The position numbers and the translations under genes were made by a program. A DNA stretch of 64,000 bases, from positions 248,001-312,000 of the forward strand of contig NZ_JBEYUH010000005.1 in assembly GCF_040643435.1 (NCBI RefSeq), read 5' to 3'. The notes beneath the pieces are model-generated. The model did not search any database. It had not been told where the DNA came from and saw nothing but the letters and a program-made list of their open reading frames with translations. Positions 1 through 7,986 of the stretch are shown in pieces. How positions within the stretch are numbered: the first letter of the stretch is position 1; every line of letters begins with the position of its first letter. Source of the stretch: Rhodococcus sp040643435 (GTDB lineage Bacteria > Actinomycetota > Actinomycetes > Mycobacteriales > Mycobacteriaceae).

Positions 1-848
1 TCGTACGCGACACCGAGCGGCACGAGATCCGCGACCTGAACGTATCGTCCTGCCTGCACGGCGATTTCGACGCTGCTCATCTCGAGGGCGACCAGGGCAC
101 GGTGTTGCCCACCGACACCCAGAAACAGACCATCTACTCCTACGCCAAGGAGAAGGGCGTCGAGTTCGTCGAAGAGTACGGACTCGCCCTCGCACGGCAT
201 TTCGTCGACGACATCGAACCCGTGCGATCGGCCCGAATCGAGATCGAGGAGTACGCGTGGGAACGAGTCGTCGTCGACGGCGCCGGCCACGACCACACCT
301 GGACGCGTAAGGGTTCCGAGATCCGCACCGCAGCGATCACCGTCTCCGGTAGCGGCGCCGACCGGAAGGAATGGGTGATCGGTGGGCTGAAGGATCTCGT
401 CGTGCTCAAGTCCACGGGGTCCGAGTTCCGGGGATTCCTCACCGACCCGTACACCGTGCTCGAACCCGCGGAAGACCGCATCATGGCCACGAGCCTTCAG
501 GCGCGGTGGCGGTTCGCCTCGACCACAGTGGACTGGGACACCGTGTACGCGGGCGTGCGCGCCACGATGCTCGAGGTCTTCGCGAATCTGCACTCGAAAG
601 CTCTGCAGCAGAGCCTGTTCGAGATGGGCCGTGCCGTCCTCGAGCGGTATCCCTCCATCGCCGAGATCCGGTTGTCCGCGCCGAACAAGCACCACTTCCT
701 CTACGATCTCGAGCGGTTCGGCGTGGAGAACGCGGGTGAGGTCTTCCACGCCGACGATCGGCCCTACGGATTGATCCAGGCGAGTGTGCTGCGTGAGGAC
801 GCACCGGATGCCGGGATCGCATGGGAGCCGTACACCGGCGCGATGTGA
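1..848 (+). CDS. urate oxidase (uricase), 5'-truncated by the window edge
   Basis: Oxidises urate to 5-hydroxyisourate in the cytoplasm. The reading frame is already open at base 3 with uricase N-terminal sequence (TERHEIRDLNVSS), so the start codon lies left of the window. Conserved uricase stretches are visible: TDTQKQTIY with the catalytic Thr/Lys neighbourhood, WERVVVDG, and APNKHHFLYDLERFG near the C-terminus. The protein ends PYTGAM, with no peroxisomal-type tail. Some 281 residues are present of a usual ~300. Hydroxyisourate hydrolase and OHCU decarboxylase, the usual partners, are not in this window and would be expected just upstream. It converges on the PucR regulator. Identification is secure. 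Confidence 0.95.
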   Translation, partial: VRDTERHEIRDLNVSSCLHGDFDAAHLEGDQGTVLPTDTQKQTIYSYAKEKGVEFVEEYGLALARHFVDDIEPVRSARIEIEEYAWERVVVDGAGHDHTWTRKGSEIRTAAITVSGSGADRKEWVIGGLKDLVVLKSTGSEFRGFLTDPYTVLEPAEDRIMATSLQARWRFASTTVDWDTVYAGVRATMLEVFANLHSKALQQSLFEMGRAVLERYPSIAEIRLSAPNKHHFLYDLERFGVENAGEVFHADDRPYGLIQASVLREDAPDAGIAWEPYTGAM

Positions 849-854
849 TCGCTC

Positions 855-870
855 CCCCGCCAGGGCGGGG
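855..870. terminator. short GC hairpin between convergent uricase and pucR-type genes
   Basis: CCCCGC (855-860) pairs with GCGGGG (865-870) across a 4-base loop, in the 28 bp between two convergent stop codons. There is no T-tract, which is common in high-GC actinomycetes. It probably serves both directions. Confidence 0.5.
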
Positions 871-876
871 TGTCAC

Positions 877-2343
877 TCACACGACGATCGGATCCAGGGA
901 TCGCAACGCGAGGTACAGGTCGAAGCGGTCACCGGTGCGCGAGAGGCTCCGCCCGGTGAGCGCTTCGACCCGCCCGATGCGGTAGCGAACCGTGTTCAGG
1001 TGCACGTGCAATTGTTCGGCCGCGCGGCGCCAGGATCCGTCGCAATCCAGGAAGGCCTCGAGCGTCGCGAGCAGACCCGCATCGGTACGTCTGTCGTGTT
1101 CGACGACGTCGCCGAGCAATCGATCCGCGTAGGCTCGGCGCAACTCGTCGGGAAGCGTCGAGAGCAGCCCGAGCGCCGAATCGAGTTCGGCGCGTCGCAC
1201 CGACACCGGTCCCGGATCATTGTGCGCCGCAGCGCAGGCCGACGCCGCCGCACGGACCGCTCCGGCCGGGTCACCGTCATTGCATTCGCCGCCGACACCG
1301 ACGAACAGCCGGTCGTCGCGCAGCGTCGGCACCAGACGCCCGAGCCGCCTGCGCAGGGTCCGGGTCACCTCCGCTTCCGTCCCGGCAACCGGCACGACCA
1401 CCCGGCCCGTACTGTCCAACGAGGTGATCGCTCCGTCGAGGACGTCCTCGAGCAGACCCCGCAGGACGGCCGCCGGGATCCGGCCCTCGGCCGCGGCGAC
1501 CACCGCCACCCGCGAGTTCGTTCCGGCGAAGGTCGCCGGCGTCCGGTCGGTGATCTCCCATGCCACCCGGCGTCGCTCGTCGCGGCGCACTCGGTCGAGC
1601 GCGACCACCGCCGCGAACTCGGAGAACGCATCGACGCACTCCGAAACGATCTCCTCGTGCCGGATCACCAGGAACCACGCATCGATCCGGTCCGTCAGTC
1701 CCCTGCCCACCGGCAGCACCGTGATGCCACCGGGAAGACGGAGGGGAAACCGGTCGGTGGTCAACGCGGCCGCGGTGACCCGGTCGAGTGCGGGCTCGTC
1801 GAGTTCGAGTCCCCCCGCCACAGTCACCCCGGTCGAGGTGATCAGCGACGCCTCCACGCCGAGTTGCTGCGCGAGCCCCTCGAGCAGTTCGTCGACGCTG
1901 CGCCCGTCGGCGACGGCAGCGAGCCACTGCCGTTGCCTTGCCAACCCCGTCTGCAAGCGATCCATGCGGGCTCCGGCCATCTGCCCGGTCATGTACTCGA
2001 TCACTCGGCTGAAGGGCACGTCGTCGGGCACCACGAGCAGGGGCAGACGGTGCCGTACGCACGCGTCGATCACGTCGTCGGGCACCCGACCGTACAGGGC
2101 CTCGCCCGCTGCCATCGCCGCCACTCCGGCGCCGACGAGCCGTTTGACGAACAGATCGGAGTCCTCGGCGGAGCGCCGCCACACCAGTCCGGTGAACACC
2201 AGCGAGCCGGCAGACACATAGCGCGTGGGGTCGGGCATGTCGGTGGTGCACGCTCGCAGCACCGGTCGGTTCAGAACCTCCTCGGCGCCGTGCAGCACAC
2301 GGATTCCGAGCTCCGGAGCGTCGACCACATCTCGAAGAAGCAC
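877..2343 (-). CDS. PucR-family transcriptional regulator of purine catabolism
   Basis: Cytoplasmic DNA-binding regulator of 488 residues. The N-terminal ~120 residues (LLRDVVDAPELGIRVLHG...) match the PucR N-terminal domain. The last ~60 residues (AAEQLHVHLNTVRYRIGRVE) are the PucR-type C-terminal helix-turn-helix. The GTG start at 2343 was chosen because GGGAGG lies 8 bases upstream; the frame stays open across the opposite-strand deaminase gene, but that extension has no family similarity. It is divergent from the deaminase/xanthine dehydrogenase genes and convergent with uricase, so it is the likely local regulator. The inducer is inferred to be a purine degradation intermediate such as allantoin or urate, by analogy with Bacillus PucR. 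Confidence 0.88.
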   Translation of the reverse strand: MLLRDVVDAPELGIRVLHGAEEVLNRPVLRACTTDMPDPTRYVSAGSLVFTGLVWRRSAEDSDLFVKRLVGAGVAAMAAGEALYGRVPDDVIDACVRHRLPLLVVPDDVPFSRVIEYMTGQMAGARMDRLQTGLARQRQWLAAVADGRSVDELLEGLAQQLGVEASLITSTGVTVAGGLELDEPALDRVTAAALTTDRFPLRLPGGITVLPVGRGLTDRIDAWFLVIRHEEIVSECVDAFSEFAAVVALDRVRRDERRRVAWEITDRTPATFAGTNSRVAVVAAAEGRIPAAVLRGLLEDVLDGAITSLDSTGRVVVPVAGTEAEVTRTLRRRLGRLVPTLRDDRLFVGVGGECNDGDPAGAVRAAASACAAAHNDPGPVSVRRAELDSALGLLSTLPDELRRAYADRLLGDVVEHDRRTDAGLLATLEAFLDCDGSWRRAAEQLHVHLNTVRYRIGRVEALTGRSLSRTGDRFDLYLALRSLDPIVV

Positions 2344-2484
2344 GGTGTTCACCTCCCGTTTATCGTGTTGGACGATCGCACAGTAGGAGCCGCGGATTTC
2401 CGCGGTGTTTCGTGCGTGCTGCCGCAGAGGTACATCTGTCCGGCGCAGTTGACTGAAGACTCCCGACGATCCGAGGAGTCGACG
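2344..2484. promoter_or_regulatory. divergent promoter region, PucR regulator / purine deaminase
   Basis: This 141 bp gap separates the divergent start codons of the PucR-type regulator and the deaminase. It must hold both promoters and probably the PucR site. A TTGACT at about 2449 resembles a -35 box, but no convincing -10 follows it. I could not identify an operator by eye. Confidence 0.4.
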
Positions 2485-3858
2485 ATGAACTCGCACCCCA
2501 CCGACCGGCCGCTCGTCATCCGCGGCGCACACGTGGTGAGCATGGACAGCGCCCGTACCGAACACCGCAACGGGTACGTCGTCGTCTCCGGCAACCGGAT
2601 CGTCGCGATCGGAGCGGGTGAGCCCACCGGCTTCGACGACGCGCAGAGCGTCGACGGCACCGGCTGCGTGCTCACACCGGGTCTGATCAACACCCATCAC
2701 CACCTGTACCAATGGATCACGCGAGGGCTTGCCGCCGACCACACCCTGTTCGAATGGCTCACTACTCTCTACCCCGTCTGGGGCGGCATCGACGCCGACG
2801 CCGTCCACGTCGCAGCCAAGGGCGCACTCGCCCACCTCGTCCGTACCGGCTGCACGACCAGCACAGACCACCACTACGTCGTTCCTCGTGACGGCGGTGA
2901 CGTCTTCGGCGCCGAGATCGCCGCCGCCGCCGAGGTCGGTATCCGCTTCCATCCGTGCCGCGGGTCGATGGACCTCGGTGCGAGCGCGGGGGGCCTGCCG
3001 CCCGACCACATCGTCGAGAACATCGACGCGATCCTCGAGGGCAGCCGCGAAGCCGTCGACCGCTGGCACGACCCGTCCTTCGATTCGATGTTGCGCATCG
3101 CGCTCGCACCGTGCTCGCCGTTCTCGGTGACCGGTGACCTCCTGAAGCAATCCGCCCTGCTCGCCCGCGATCTCGGGGTGCGGATGCACACCCACCTCGC
3201 CGAGACACTCGACGAGGAAGACTTCTGCCTCGAGAAGTTCGGCTGCAAACCGGTGCAGTACATGGAATCTCTCGGCTGGACCGGCCCGGACGTGTGGTAC
3301 GCGCACGCCGTGCACCTCGACGATCGCGACATCGGAGTTCTCGCCGCGTCGGGCACGGGCGCGGCGCACTGCCCCACCTCCAACGCCCGGCTCGGTGCCG
3401 GTATCGCCCGCGCCGCCGACATGTACGCCGCGGGAGTGCCGCTCGGCCTCGGTGTCGACGGCGCGGCCAGCAACGAGTCGTGCTGCATGCTCGAGGAGGC
3501 GCACCACGCCGCACTGTTCGCCCGGGCCCGGAGCGGGCCGCGGGCCATGACGGTGCGGCAGAGCCTCGAACTCGCCACCATCGGCGGCGCCCGGGTCCTC
3601 GGTCGCGAGAACGAGATCGGATCGATCGAGGTCGGCAAGCTCGCCGATCTGGCCTTGTGGCGGATCGACGGTCTTGCCCACTCCGGCATCGCCGATCCCG
3701 TCGCGGCACTGGTCCTCGGCAGTACACCGCCCCTCGAACTGCTGTTGATCAACGGTCGCGAAGTCCTCGTCCGCGACGAGGTCCGCACCGTCGACGAGCA
3801 CGCAGTAGCGCGGCAGGTCGCCGCGGAACACGCCGAACTCGTCGCGAAAGCGGGGTGA
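2485..3858 (+). CDS. 8-oxoguanine/guanine-type deaminase (amidohydrolase superfamily)
   Basis: Predicted zinc hydrolase that deaminates an aminopurine, 457 residues. Metal-ligand motifs are in order: NTHHHLYQ at 70-76 (HxH), HTHLAET about 234-240, the HAVHL histidine about 275, and LGVDGAASNE about 325-334 (catalytic Asp). The NTHHHLYQ and HTHLAETLDEEDFC signatures resemble 8-oxoguanine deaminases (EC 3.5.4.32, producing urate) more than ordinary guanine deaminase. Position next to uricase and xanthine dehydrogenase fits. The ATG at 2485 has GAGGAG 6 bases upstream. It starts an operon with the FAD subunit gene 4 bp downstream. The exact substrate (8-oxoguanine, guanine, isocytosine-like) is inference. 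Confidence 0.85.
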   Translation: MNSHPTDRPLVIRGAHVVSMDSARTEHRNGYVVVSGNRIVAIGAGEPTGFDDAQSVDGTGCVLTPGLINTHHHLYQWITRGLAADHTLFEWLTTLYPVWGGIDADAVHVAAKGALAHLVRTGCTTSTDHHYVVPRDGGDVFGAEIAAAAEVGIRFHPCRGSMDLGASAGGLPPDHIVENIDAILEGSREAVDRWHDPSFDSMLRIALAPCSPFSVTGDLLKQSALLARDLGVRMHTHLAETLDEEDFCLEKFGCKPVQYMESLGWTGPDVWYAHAVHLDDRDIGVLAASGTGAAHCPTSNARLGAGIARAADMYAAGVPLGLGVDGAASNESCCMLEEAHHAALFARARSGPRAMTVRQSLELATIGGARVLGRENEIGSIEVGKLADLALWRIDGLAHSGIADPVAALVLGSTPPLELLLINGREVLVRDEVRTVDEHAVARQVAAEHAELVAKAG

Positions 3859-3862
3859 ACCG

Positions 3863-4690
3863 GTGGATCTGCACAATGTGATCGCCTACGACATCGCCCG
3901 TGACCGCTCGGAACTGATGCTCGATGCAGGTGATGCCCCGGTCGGTGGCGGCACCTGGTTGTTCTCCGAACCGCAACCGCACCTGCGCCGGCTCGTGGAC
4001 CTCTCCGGTCTCCGCTGGCCCCCGATCACGCTGCACTCCGACACCCTCGAGGTCGCCGCGACCTGCACCGTCGAACAACTGGCCGCGTTGTCCGGCAATC
4101 ACGAGTGGCAGGCGGCGCCGCTGTTCCGGCAGTGCGCCGAGGCGTTGCTCGCATCGTGGAAGATCTGGAAGCGCGCCACCGTCGGCGGCAACATCTGCCT
4201 GTCGTTCCCCGCCGGAGCCATGATCTCCCTCGCTTCCGCGCTCGACGCGACTGCGGAGATCTGGACGATCGACGGCGGCGAGCGGCACGTGCCGGTGGCC
4301 GACTTCGTGCGCGGTGTCGGCTCGAACGTGCTCACACCGGGTGAGATCCTGCGGAGCATCCGTATCCCGACGCAGACCTTGAACTCCCGCACCGCGTTCC
4401 GGAAGATCGCTCTGTCGCCTCTGGGACGTTCGGGGAGCGTGGTCATCGGACGCCGGGACGACGACGGCAGGGTCACCATCTCGATCACCGCAGCCACCGT
4501 GCGCCCGTTCCTTCTGCGCTTCGCCGACATCCCGTCGGCACAGGAGTTGTCCCACAACCTGTCTCGGCTCATCCTGGCGGAGGACTTCCACACCGATGCA
4601 CACGGCGCAGCCGACTGGCGACGCGCCGTCACCGCCGTCCTCGCCGAAGAGGTCCGCACCGAACTGTCCGCCGAGGAGGTCCTGCCGTGA
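3863..4690 (+). CDS. xanthine dehydrogenase, FAD-binding subunit
   Basis: 275-residue FAD subunit of a molybdenum hydroxylase, passing electrons from the Fe-S clusters to NAD+. The N-terminal FAD_binding_5 pattern is visible (VGGGTWLFSEPQ at about 27-38; ATVGGNICLSFPAGA about 109-123). The CO-dehydrogenase flavoprotein C-terminal domain follows (FRKIALSPLGRSGSV). The GTG start at 3863 lies 4 bases after the deaminase stop, and the stop overlaps the next gene as GTGA, so the three genes are translationally coupled. It supplies the FAD domain missing from the following fusion subunit. Confidence 0.9.
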   Translation: MDLHNVIAYDIARDRSELMLDAGDAPVGGGTWLFSEPQPHLRRLVDLSGLRWPPITLHSDTLEVAATCTVEQLAALSGNHEWQAAPLFRQCAEALLASWKIWKRATVGGNICLSFPAGAMISLASALDATAEIWTIDGGERHVPVADFVRGVGSNVLTPGEILRSIRIPTQTLNSRTAFRKIALSPLGRSGSVVIGRRDDDGRVTISITAATVRPFLLRFADIPSAQELSHNLSRLILAEDFHTDAHGAADWRRAVTAVLAEEVRTELSAEEVLP

Positions 4691-7383
4691 AACTCACCGT
4701 CAACGGCCGCGAACACAACGTCGAACCCCATCCCGGCCAGTGTCTGCGTACTCTCCTGCGCGAGACCGACCACTTCGAGGTGAAGAAGGGCTGTGACGCC
4801 GGAGACTGCGGCGCCTGCTCGGTCCTGCTCGACGGCGAACCGGTTCACTCGTGCCTGGTCCCGGCCGCACGAGTCGACGGACACGAAGTGACCACCGTGA
4901 CAGGACTGGGAACCCCCGACCACCTGCACCCCGTGCAGGAGCGATTCGTGGACGCCGCCGGCTTCCAATGCGGGTTCTGCACCGCAGGCATGATCGTCAC
5001 CGCCTCCACCTTCGCGGAGGAGGATCTCGACGACCTGCCGAACCGGTTGAAGGGGAACCTTTGCCGGTGCACCGGTTACCGCTCGATCGAGGACGCTCTG
5101 CGCGGGCGGACGAACGTGGAGGAGACGGACGGGCCGTCGTGCGGGCGTTCGCAGCGCGCACCCGCCGCGACGCGTGTCGTCACCGGCACCGAGCCCTACA
5201 CCCTCGATACTGCCGTCGACGGCCTGCTGCACATCGCCGTCCTCGGCAGCCCGTACACCCATGCACGAATCGTCTCCGTCGACGCCTCCGCCGCGGAGGC
5301 ACTGCCCGGCGTACATGCGGTGCTGTACCACCGCGATGCTCCCGCTACCGCATACTCGACCGCGCGCCACGAGAACCGGACCGACGATCCGGACGACACC
5401 TATCTGTTCGACCGGGTGGTGCGGTTTCGCGGGCAACGGGTCGCCGCGGTCGTCGCCGACAGTCCCGCCCGTGCGCAGGAGGCACTCGGATCGATCCGCG
5501 TCGAATACGAGGAACTCCCCTTCGTGCTCGATCCCGACAGGGCCCGGCAGCCGGGAGCTCCACTACTGCACGCCGACAAGACGGCCGATGCACGCATCGC
5601 CGATCCCGGCCGCAACGTCGTCGCCGAGATCCACGGCAGCACCGGCGATGTCGACGCCGCCCTGGCGTCGGCAGCCGCGGTGGTCCGGGGACGCTGGCAG
5701 ACGCAGCGCGTGCAGCACACCCACCTCGAAACCCACGGTGCCATCGGGTATCTCGACGACACGGGTCGCCTCGTCATCCGCAATTCCACACAGGTGCCCT
5801 TCCTGGTGCGCGACGAACTGTGTCACATCTTCGGACTCGACCAGGACCGCGTGCGTGTGCACACCGCCCGGCTGGGCGGGGGCTTCGGAGCCAAGCAGGA
5901 GATGCTGGTCGAGGACGTCGTCGCCGCAGCCGTCCTGAAGACCGGCCGACCCGTCCAGTGGGAGTTCAGCCGCTCCGATCAACTGACCATCGCACCGTGC
6001 CGGCATCCCATGCGCGTCGACGTGACTGCCGCCGCCGACTCGAGCGGGATCCTCACCGCGCTCGCGATCGACGTGCTCGCCGATGCGGGCGCCTACGGAA
6101 ATCACAGCCCCGGCGTGATGTTCCACGGTTGCAGCGAATCGATCGCGGTGTACCGGTGCGCGAACAAGCGCGTCGATGCCGAATCGGTGTACACCAACAA
6201 CCGGCCGTCGGGCGCCTTCCGCGGCTACGGCCTCGGTCAGGTCATCTTCGCGGTCGAGTCCGCGATGGACGAACTGGCCCGAAAACTCGACATCGATCCG
6301 TACGATTTCCGGCGTCGCAACGTCGTCGTCCCGGGAGATCCGCTGGTCGCCGCGCACCCCGAGGGCGCCGATCTGATGTACGGCAGCTACGGGCTCGACC
6401 AGTGCCTCGATCTCGCACAGCGGGCGATGTCCCGCAGCGGTGGCCGACCCGCGCCGACGGGAGAATACTGGCGTATCGGTGACGGGATGGCGCTGGCCAT
6501 GATCGCGACCAATCCCCCCAACGGTCACATCGCCGATACGTCGATCGAATTGTGCCGGGACGGCCGCTATCTCGCTCGCGTAGGGACCGCGGAGTTCGGG
6601 AACGGCACCACGACCGTGCACACCCAGATCGCGGCCACCGCACTCGGTACCCGGCCCGACCGCATCGTCGTCCACCAATCCGACACCGACGTCACCACAC
6701 ACGACACCGGCGCCTTCGGATCCTCGGGCACCGTCGTCGCATCGAAGGCCCTGCTCAATGCGTCGCGTGAACTGCGTCGCCGAATGGCGAAGGCGGCCGC
6801 CGAACTCACCGGCACCGACCCCGAGCAGGCGGAACTGTGCCCGGACGGCGTCCGATGCGGCGATCGTCTCGTCACCCCCGCCGAACTTCTCGACGCCACC
6901 GGGGAACCGCTGCGAGCAGAAGGCCGGCACGGTGGCCTGCCGAGGTCGCTGTCGTTCAATGTGCAGGCCTTCCGCGTCGCCGTGGACGTCCGCACCGGCG
7001 AGGTACAGATCCTCCGGTCGATCCAGTCCGCGGACGCCGGTACCGTCCTCAATCCGGAACAGTGCCGCGGACAGATCGAAGGTGGTGCCGCGCAAGCGCT
7101 CGGGGCGTCGATGTTCGAGGAGATCCTCACCGACGACGAAGGTCGGGTGACGACGGATGCGTTGCGCAACTATCACATTCCGCAGTTCGCGGACGTGCCG
7201 CGCACCGAGGTCTACTTCGCCGACACCTACGACGAACTCGGCCCGATGGGCGCCAAGTCCATGAGCGAGGCGCCGTTCAATCCCGTCGCCCCGGCACTCG
7301 CGAACGCCGTCCGCGACGCGATCGGGGTGCGACCGCACGAGTTGCCGCTCTCCCGCGATCGCATCTGGCGCCTGCTGCAGTGA
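4687..7383 (+). CDS. xanthine dehydrogenase, fused 2Fe-2S and molybdopterin-binding subunit
   Basis: 898 residues. Residues 1-150 are a two-cluster [2Fe-2S] domain: Cys36, 41, 44 and 56 form the plant-ferredoxin-type cluster, and Cys95, 98, 126 and 128 the second. From about 165 the molybdenum hydroxylase domain runs to the end, with GGGFGAK about residue 400, GAFRGYGLGQ about 510, and the catalytic-glutamate segment KSMSEAPFNP near residue 860. It should hydroxylate hypoxanthine and xanthine to urate with the preceding FAD protein. The Fe-S/Mo fusion differs from the common three-gene layout and from the eukaryotic order (Fe-S, FAD, Mo in one chain). Substrate is inferred from the uricase and deaminase neighbours. 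Confidence 0.9.
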   Translation: MKLTVNGREHNVEPHPGQCLRTLLRETDHFEVKKGCDAGDCGACSVLLDGEPVHSCLVPAARVDGHEVTTVTGLGTPDHLHPVQERFVDAAGFQCGFCTAGMIVTASTFAEEDLDDLPNRLKGNLCRCTGYRSIEDALRGRTNVEETDGPSCGRSQRAPAATRVVTGTEPYTLDTAVDGLLHIAVLGSPYTHARIVSVDASAAEALPGVHAVLYHRDAPATAYSTARHENRTDDPDDTYLFDRVVRFRGQRVAAVVADSPARAQEALGSIRVEYEELPFVLDPDRARQPGAPLLHADKTADARIADPGRNVVAEIHGSTGDVDAALASAAAVVRGRWQTQRVQHTHLETHGAIGYLDDTGRLVIRNSTQVPFLVRDELCHIFGLDQDRVRVHTARLGGGFGAKQEMLVEDVVAAAVLKTGRPVQWEFSRSDQLTIAPCRHPMRVDVTAAADSSGILTALAIDVLADAGAYGNHSPGVMFHGCSESIAVYRCANKRVDAESVYTNNRPSGAFRGYGLGQVIFAVESAMDELARKLDIDPYDFRRRNVVVPGDPLVAAHPEGADLMYGSYGLDQCLDLAQRAMSRSGGRPAPTGEYWRIGDGMALAMIATNPPNGHIADTSIELCRDGRYLARVGTAEFGNGTTTVHTQIAATALGTRPDRIVVHQSDTDVTTHDTGAFGSSGTVVASKALLNASRELRRRMAKAAAELTGTDPEQAELCPDGVRCGDRLVTPAELLDATGEPLRAEGRHGGLPRSLSFNVQAFRVAVDVRTGEVQILRSIQSADAGTVLNPEQCRGQIEGGAAQALGASMFEEILTDDEGRVTTDALRNYHIPQFADVPRTEVYFADTYDELGPMGAKSMSEAPFNPVAPALANAVRDAIGVRPHELPLSRDRIWRLLQ

Positions 7384-7394
7384 GACCGTCCGAT

Positions 7395-7449
7395 CGAGAC
7401 CGGTGTCGTGTGGATTTCCGGCCGGATTTCGCACACGGCATCGGTCTCG
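7395..7449 (+). terminator. 18-bp stem terminator after xanthine dehydrogenase
   Basis: Bases 7395-7412 pair with 7432-7449 over 18 bp, with two G-U pairs and no bulge, and a 19-base loop that contains the palindrome CCGGCCGG. It begins 12 bp after the stop codon. The outer arm CGAGACCGGTGTCGT recurs exactly in the terminator at 20745, about 13 kb away. From the end of this hairpin to 7590 I see only AT-richer sequence, a plausible promoter zone for the next operon but without a clear box. Confidence 0.75.
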
Positions 7450-7590
7450 TTCGGTGTACGGGCCGTGAGCAACGCAGCTGTAACACGAAGTTGATGCAGC
7501 AGGGTCGATTCGGCCCGTCGAACTGTGTAAAGTACTGAACCACATCGGTAATCGATCCGATGATGTCCGCCCGGCCCTGCCGGTGAACGA

Positions 7591-7671
7591 TCCGGAGCTC
7601 CCCTCCGGAAGAGGACTCTCCGGTGACGGGCGCGAGGGCCGTCGCAGACGAAGCACCCCACGTCCCGGAGG
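7591..7671 (+). promoter_or_regulatory. structured 5' leader that can bury the Shine-Dalgarno sequence
   Basis: Hairpin A is TCCGGAG (7591-7597) with CTCCGGA (7603-7609). Next comes a possible three-way junction: P1 CTCCGG (7618-7623) with CCGGAG (7665-7670), P2 GACGG (7625-7629) with CCGTC (7639-7643), P3 GACG (7647-7650) with CGTC (7661-7664). The closing strand of P1 overlaps the GGAGG ribosome site at 7667-7671. In addition CCTCCGG at 7602-7608 is exactly complementary to CCGGAGG at 7665-7671, so two alternative pairings compete for that site. I could not match it to a known riboswitch class. Chance pairing is a real risk in GC-rich DNA. Confidence 0.4.
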
Positions 7672-7676
7672 TTCCC

Positions 7677-7730
7677 ATGCGATGTTCCCCGATACCGAGC
7701 CCCTTCCGCGGCCGGCGCACCCACTGCTGA
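7677..7730 (+). CDS. putative 17-residue leader peptide (MRCSPIPSPFRGRRTHC)
   Basis: This is the only start codon well placed behind the strong GGAGG at 7667-7671 (5-base spacing). The ORF ends in TGA at 7728-7730, one base before the ATG of the 84-residue ORF, which has no ribosome site of its own. That arrangement suggests translational coupling or leader-peptide control. The peptide is rich in Arg, Pro and Ser with two Cys and resembles no leader I know. It could instead be a chance ORF, with the ribosome site serving the ATG at 7682 in another frame. Confidence 0.4.
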   Translation: MRCSPIPSPFRGRRTHC

Positions 7731-7731
7731 C

Positions 7732-7986
7732 ATGTGCGGCACGATCTCGTCCACCCTCACGCTGGTAGGACGATTCGACCCTGGAGCCATGGCGCACTTC
7801 ATCGCGGCCCGCGCCGATCTGCTGCAGGTGCGTGCCACCGTAGCCTCGGCGACCCGGCACCGCATCGAGCTGTGTACAGAGGGCGATCCCGACCTCGTCG
7901 ACGCGCTCGAGACTGCCTGTGCCCTCGCACCCGGCACCAACGTCGTCCTCGATCTCACTTCGACCGAGAGGAACCCGACCCGATGA
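7732..7986 (+). CDS. small protein of unknown function at the head of the split-oxygenase operon
   Basis: 84 residues starting MCGTISSTLTLVGRF. I do not recognise a family with confidence. The alternating strand/helix pattern (VRATVASATRHRIELCTEGD, then VDALETACALAPGTNVVLDL) suggests a small alpha/beta sandwich, loosely like an acylphosphatase or ACT fold, but no active-site signature is present. Its stop overlaps the Rieske gene start (ATGA), so it is translationally coupled to it. Two Cys residues are present, with no CxxC metal motif. Its role may be structural or accessory to the oxygenase. Confidence 0.6.
   Translation: MCGTISSTLTLVGRFDPGAMAHFIAARADLLQVRATVASATRHRIELCTEGDPDLVDALETACALAPGTNVVLDLTSTERNPTR

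Noticed and set aside
784..2484. Plus-strand frame upstream of the deaminase ATG, antisense to the PucR gene
   Set aside because: Low-complexity Arg/His-rich translation typical of a shadow frame; the PucR protein on the other strand is clear.
2344..3876. Minus-strand open frame continuing from the PucR gene through the whole deaminase gene (999 codons in total)
   Set aside because: The part beyond 2343 is antisense to a gene with all its catalytic motifs and shows no family similarity. A proper GTG with ribosome site exists at 2343. High GC content leaves long antisense frames open.
7591..7671. Known riboswitch (glycine, guanidine, purine, TPP)
   Set aside because: I compared the conserved core sequences from memory and found no match; only the possible pairing pattern supports regulation.
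7583..7768. 61-codon ORF across the leader of the split-oxygenase operon
   Set aside because: Basic, low-complexity translation; its start lacks a ribosome site and it overlaps the 84-residue ORF in another frame. The ATG at 7682 within it remains a minor alternative to the leader peptide.
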